Source: Phaffia rhodozyma (Eukaryota; Basidiomycota; Tremellomycetes; Cystofilobasidiales; Mrakiaceae). From it: DNA of 64,000 bases. Shown in pieces: positions 58,974 through 64,000 of the stretch. Location: positions 1,550,001 to 1,614,000 of the forward strand of contig JACGZH010000002.1 in the NCBI GenBank assembly GCA_014706385.1, read 5' to 3'. The notes beneath the pieces were generated by a model. It made no database searches. It was not told the DNA's origin and was given only the letters and a program-made list of their open reading frames with translations. The translations under genes and the position numbers were made by a program. How positions within the stretch are numbered: the first letter of the stretch is position 1; each line of letters starts with the position of its first letter.

Positions 58974-60639
58974 TTATCGGCCTTTCAAGAACTCCTCAAG
59001 CTCTTTGTCCAGATCGTCCGCATTCGCCGGTTTTCTTTGCTCCGTTCTTCTCCCTCCTCGACCTCCACTCGTCCGACCGTCTCTTCTCTCTTCCTCATCT
59101 TCTTTGACTCGACTCATTCGTACAGGCACCAGGGAGTCATCCACCTCTTCCTCCCCGTTTCGAGTCCACCGGTCGGACCGTCTGGGGTCATACTCGATGT
59201 TTCTCCGGCGTTCAACATGGAATTCACCTATTCGGCCTTCAAGGTCCCCTCCGAATGCGCGCATCTTGCTCCCCTCGCCAGAGACAGCGTCGGGCGAAGC
59301 CGAACGGTCTAGTCGGGTCCGAAGTGTCTCTCGACGACGGGGAGAAGCTGATCGATCTGATCGACGACGACGACGTTCGTTATCATGCCGGTCGGTCGAA
59401 TCAATGGTGAAAGAGCCGGACAGGAGATCGTCTCCACGGTCATCTGTCGGATTACCAGGCTGATGCTCGATTTTCGGTCGACCGGCAGATTGTCCGTGCT
59501 TTCGATAGAACGATGAAGCATTGTGTGCCTGGATATTTTTCGGGGTGTCCAGCAATATGATGAACACGGTATTGAAGCATAAATCAGGAAGGACAGACAG
59601 GACAGCAAGTATCGTCAGTTCCTATCGAAAATAGGAAAGCCAGCAAAGAAAAAGAAAATAGCGGGACGAACCCTTCCAGCCTTCTTGTCTGTCGTTTTCG
59701 CCCATCGGATGCCCATCCTAGCCCTCATCACCGCATCGTCCTTCCCCTCTCCCATCTCATCGACTCTTGATCTTGCTGGTCCGGGCCTCATCTCCGCCGG
59801 CCAGAGGAACGTAGGTACGTATTGAGAGTCAGCCGTCGCGTCTAACAGTGATCTCGAGTTCTCCAACACCTCTTCCACAGGTTTCAGCAACAACGCAGAT
59901 AGCGCGACAGAGGCACTAGTCTGAGAAGGAAATACCGCGCACAGTCGGTCATCCGAAATCCACTCGATTCCCAGGGGAAGAGAGGTCGAAAACGAAGTGA
60001 TGTATGTAAAGACTTTCTCGGTTGGTAGCTCCGTCAAAGGGGATCCTTCAAAATAGAGCGCGTTTCGACGGATGGACGGATCGTCCAATGGAGGAGGAGG
60101 CAGACTAGACTCTTCTTCGAGCTCGGCTAGACGGATGAATAAATGAGGACGGAAGAACAAATTCAGATAGAATTCAACAGATGCAAGAAAGACAAAGAAA
60201 CAAAGATCTCACGTTCACGGCCTTTGCTCTCCATAAGATCTGAAGCCTGCAGGATATTCATAAAACATATGTTAGTACAGTTGGGAATATAAAAGGAGGA
60301 GAAACATGATCGAGAGGGAGGACAGACCATCTTGTGGTTGATGACCGGGTTCAGCTCACTCAACAGGTAGATTTTCGGGGTAGGTGGTTCATCCGAGTAG
60401 TTTCTTGGTCTGGCTTGTCTATACGGTCTGTCGAACGAATTCGAAGCGGGGTTCTGTCTTCGAGGTCGAGAAGATCGGTCATCCTGGATAAAGTCGTCCA
60501 ACGGACGGTCTAATAAATCGGCACGCGATGAAGAAGACACGCTGTTGTCGACAGCTGACGGACGAGGGAGTGGGACAGTAGATTCATCATCGCCATCATA
60601 TGGAAGTCCACCTGGGTAGCTAAACTCGTCGTTGTTCAT
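58974..60639 (-). CDS. NCBP3-like nuclear cap-binding / RNA-binding protein
   Basis: ATG 60639 gives MNNDEFSYPGGLPYDGDDES, then a disordered, Arg-rich stretch, PPTPKIYLLSELNP, and the core LDDPSIRRNALYFEGSPLTE, LPTEKVFTYITSF, LGIEWISDDRLCAVFPSQTS, ASVALSALL. This is the RRM-like NCBP3 domain, in which RRxALYxEG, the 'VF.Y' helix and 'EWI.D..C.V.F' are hallmarks. After a linker comes ARMGIRWAKTTDKKAG and ASSFYRKHGQ, matching the family's second block (LFMRFATKDDKKE..YY.K.G). The C-terminus is Arg/Asp/Ser-rich, ending DLDKELEEFLKGR. Human NCBP3 binds CBP80 and the mRNA cap complex and links it to export. Whether the fungal protein does so is inference. It diverges from the ABC transporter start by about 200 bp. 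Confidence 0.75.
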
Positions 60640-60842
60640 ATGAGAGCAATCAAGAGGCTATAGATGAAGAGGAAAGGAAAAAGTCTATGGGGATTGTGAG
60701 TTGATGATAGTTCGAAGCGAAAACGCGGTCAACAGTCTTTCGTCAGGAAACAACCTTCTTGAGTTTCAACTTACATCATCTTTACTTCCTCTCTCACAAT
60801 CATCTCGCTCTTGTTGACTCTTTCGCTTGGTCGAAATTTCTG

Positions 60843-63800
60843 ATGCAGACAGATCAGGTGGATCTTATCGATGAATCCAATTGGATTGTCTCTGATGGCC
60901 GGCGAAGGATACTCAACTTTCTCGGTTGTCTGGCTGAGTTGATAGCTGCAGTGCTTCATCTGTCGTACAGCATCGGACATGGCCAAACATCTTCTTTGAA
61001 GCCCATTTTATTTTGTCTCTACTGGGCAAGTCCAGGTGGATCACTTGTATCCTATCCCTGAAATCCTCAATGCTGACTAGGACCCATCGGCAACTCTCTT
61101 GTGTTGATTTGAACCGATAGTTCTTACCCCTCTCCTCACTAGGCAGAGCGCGGTGGCATCTGCCAAGCACCATCTTGTTGCTTCCTCCAATATACTTTAC
61201 CCATTTTCAGGCCGGAAGTACATATCTTCAGGTCATCTCCATTATTTTGTTTTTTCTGAGTGGAACAGCTCAATGCGAACCTGAGAGGCAATTCATCCCT
61301 CAGGACTTCGACAAGGACTTCCAAATTAGCGAAACAGGGACTGAACAGACAGAGAAGGAATGCAAAGGAAACGTTGGTGGATCTGCAAGCAGTAGCGTGT
61401 TGGGCTGGCTGTTTTTCCAATGGGTCGGTATTCATACCTTCTTTCACCCGTTTTCTTCTTTGAATTCTAATCTCTAGGATCGTTTTGACCCGTTGGCGTG
61501 TCGATATAGCCTTTGCCTCTTCTCCGGCTTTCGCAATCTAAACCACTTCTATATCCATCCGATCTTCCTCATCTGCCTAGAAAGCTACGGTCCAGAGAAA
61601 TCTTGTCCAGACCAGCAGTAAAGGACATGTTCGATAAACTGCTTGCCGGTCAGAAGCACACTAACGAAACTGAGAGCTGGAAACTTCTCTTGCGATTGCT
61701 CTGGAATACCAATCGAACAGGAATCTTGGTCTTGCTCTTACTGGCGGTCATCAAGGCGCTTCTCACCTTTCTACCTGCATACATTCTTTCTCTTCTCATC
61801 CAATCTCTTGAGAAAAAGAGTTATATTCCCAGCCTTTCTCCTTCGTTCATTCTCAGCCAAATAGCATCTTCTCCGACTCCAACAGAGTCCAACTCTTCTT
61901 ATCCGACCAAAGAACAGATTACTCTCTGTGTCGCGCTGGCAGCGACCGGGGCACTCTCCGGGATTCTTTCTAGCCACCAGGCTTATTGGGATCTTGAGAA
62001 TGTATCTGAGCCAATAAAGATTCAACTTCGAGCTCTTCTCTTCCAGAAGACCCTTCGCCGAATGGATATCGTTGCGCTTCCCACTTCTACCGATGAAGGA
62101 GCAGGAGGTGTAGGCAAGACCCAAGTTCTCAACTTGTTTACAGTTGACGTTGCTCGGCTAGCTGGGTTTGGGAGCGATGCAGCTGGAGTAATTATCGCCT
62201 TTGTTGATCTAGTAATAGGGACGACTCTCCTTTATAGATTGCTTGGACCATCAGCTTTTGTTGGAATCTTACTCAATACAGCTAGTATTCCGTTAAACAA
62301 AAGCCTAGCCTCAATAACATTTGATGTAGATAGAAGGAGAAGTCTAGCAAGAGATCAAAGAATTGCGGGTGTGGATGAGGTTCTAGGAGGAATAAGGACT
62401 GTCAAATTTGAGGCTGCAGAACACCATTGGGAAAAAAAATTAGGGATGTTGAGGAACAATGAGGTTAGGTTGCAGAGATTGCGGTACCATCTAGGGACTT
62501 TATACAACCTGATCTGGTCAGTACTGTTGCCATCATATCTGCTGGATTGAGGCTGACGATGTGGTCTTTTTCTCGTCCTCTCATGTCTATCAGGGGCTCT
62601 CTACCGATTCTTTGTCTTCTCATTACTTTCACTATCTTCACCAAGATCCAACATGGAGATCTTATACCATCCGTAGCCTTCCCCTCTTTAGCTATCTTCA
62701 ACTCGCTCACTCAGGTGTGGACCATCCTTCCTGGAACTTTTATAAAACTAACTGAAGGACTGGTCAGCCTTCAACGTCTGGCGGGTTATCTACGCGGGTC
62801 TGAGGTTCAACCTGTGGCGCGCACTGAGAATTTCAAGGACAACTCTTTTAGGATCATCGATGCAACTATTTTGTACCCTTCATCTCGATCTGACGTCACT
62901 ACTAGTAGTCCCCCGACTTCTCTACGTCCATTCTCACTTCGATCCATCTCTATCTCGATCCCCCCAAATGCTTTGACACTTGTATGCGGTCCGGTAGCTT
63001 CTGGGAAATCCTTACTATTGCTGAGTCTGCTGGGAGAAGCCGATCTGTTAGAAGGATCTATAGGGTTTCCTAGAACCTTAGACTCAAGTTTTCGTTCGGA
63101 GGATATCATGATCAAAGAGGAGGAATGGTTGGTAGAAGGAAGTGCATTCGTTCCACAAGTGAGAACAGTCTGTGTGCGTTTAAGCATGTCTATTTGCACA
63201 TTGACTAAACATGTCTCAACTCTGTTCACCTTTCACAGACTCCTTGGCTTCAATCTGGCTCCATACAGTCCAACATACTGTTTGGCCTGCCTTTCAATCG
63301 GTCAAGATATCTACGTGTTCTAGAAGTGTGTAGCTTGAATCCAGATCTAGAGATCTTTCCGGATAAAGACCTGACTGAGATAGGAGAGAACGGGCGTGTA
63401 CTCAGTGGAGGCCAAAAGGCAAGCTCCAGCTCATCTAGCTTGACATCTCTATTCAGAAATTGACTTGGTCTTCGAATGTCCCGTTTCTAGGCTCGTATAT
63501 CCTTGGCGCGAGCGATTTATTCTCGAGCAAAGCATCTCGTCATAGACGACATCATGAGTGCTGTTGACGGTCAGTACAACGCTTATATTTTCAATTGGTA
63601 AATCTCTACAATTCATCGTCTGATTTGGTTTACGAAACGAACAAAACAGCACACACCGCTCAGATTATTTACGAGAAATGTTTGAAAGGACCTATGGTAG
63701 CTGACCGGACTGTCGTTCTCGTCACTCACCACGTGTCTCTGTGCTTATCGGCAAGCACACAAGTGGTAAGTTCACCCCTCTACCATATGTTCTTCATTTA

Positions 63801-64000
63801 CTTACCCTTCTTTCGTCGTAAATGATAGATTGCCCTAGATAATGGGTGTGTTCAATACTCAGGAGATTCCGACACGTTCGCCACATCTCCACACTTTCAG
63901 GACTTTCTTCGGGAGGAAGATGAGGAAGCTCAGCGTGAAGAAGAATTGGTGGAGAGTCTGGAATCCACCTTCGAGGATCTGCCTAGCAATGATAATAACA
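60843..64000 (+). CDS. ABCC-subfamily (MRP-type) ABC transporter, N-terminal half, cut by window end
   Basis: Large vacuolar or plasma-membrane exporter of conjugates. The ATG at 60843 (MQTDQVDLIDESNWIVSD) is the best start. Hydrophobic segments follow (ILNFLGCLAELIAAVLHLSY, STYLQVISIILFFLSG), probably TMD0. Then a linker with PSSSVLGWLFFQW-type end, TMD1 from about 61700 (GILVLLLLAVIKALLTFLPA, VIIAFVDLVIGTTLLYRLLG) with RDQRIAGVDEVLGGIRTVKF and SLQRLAGYLRG, and NBD1. In NBD1 Walker A is GPVASGKSLLLLSLLGE (about 62988), the signature LSGGQKARISLARAIYS, Walker B HLVIDDIMSAVD and H-loop VVLVTHHV. Asp in place of the catalytic Glu after Walker B is usual for ABCC NBD1. The sequence runs off at 64000 in the acidic linker (EEDEEAQREEELVESLESTF), so TMD2 and NBD2 lie outside. 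The exact subgroup (Ybt1, Ycf1 or Yor1 type) cannot be set. Start and first exons are the least certain part. Confidence 0.82.

Overview
The window is nuclear DNA of a fungus, most likely a basidiomycete yeast. Almost every gene is split by many short GT-AG introns (usually 60-120 nt), some exons are extremely short, and the gene set is a full eukaryotic housekeeping set (ARF1, COP9 signalosome, SKI complex, GET pathway, UTP18, PIF1). The moderate GC content and intron density would suit a Tremellomycete/Cystofilobasidiales-type yeast such as Phaffia. That placement is inference; I could not run a phylogeny. I found no bacterial-style operon, CRISPR array, transposon, rRNA or tRNA gene.

Layout, left to right. 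0.8-4.6 kb: two minus-strand genes, a MOB1/MOB3-family kinase activator and a serine-rich BTB-like protein. 4.6-5.3 kb: a divergent promoter holding a perfect 20-bp inverted repeat. 5.3-10.6 kb (plus): COP9 signalosome subunit 1 and a CARM1/PRMT4-type arginine methyltransferase. 11.8-14.5 kb (minus): an HMG-box transcription factor with an unusually long (2.2 kb), repeat-rich upstream region. 16.7-24.9 kb: a divergent pair, tRNA dihydrouridine synthase DUS2 (minus) and SKI3 (plus). 25.0-29.2 kb: a divergent pair, short-form RNase Z (minus) and ARF1 (plus). 30.1-38.4 kb: a mitochondrial DUF1992/DNAJC28-like protein (minus), then an F-box protein and a PIF1 helicase (plus). 39.1-42.8 kb: a RING-LON ubiquitin ligase (minus). 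43.9-60.6 kb: a long minus-strand run with peroxisomal acyl-CoA oxidase, UTP18, an unrecognised small gene, PMP3, TTC27/EMW1, GET4 and an NCBP3-like RNA-binding protein. 60.8-64.0 kb (plus): the N-terminal half of an ABCC transporter, cut by the window edge.

The genes do not form one pathway. RNA biology is well represented: tRNA 3' processing and dihydrouridylation, SKI3, UTP18, and the NCBP3-like protein. Protein turnover and targeting is the other theme: CSN1, F-box, RING-LON, GET4.

The most unusual feature is gene architecture. Reading the splice junctions against conserved family sequence gives exons of 5 and 11 nt in PMP3 (whose start codon also appears to be split by an intron), 6 nt in ARF1, 25 and 16 nt in PRMT4, and 26 nt in the MOB gene. 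Other points worth attention are the 20-bp palindrome carrying CACGTG and TTACGTAA sites, the G-rich and palindromic elements upstream of the HMG gene, and a possible mitochondrial-targeting alternative start on DUS2.

CDS spans run from start codon to stop codon and include introns. Exon joins are my own reading and were not tested against transcripts.
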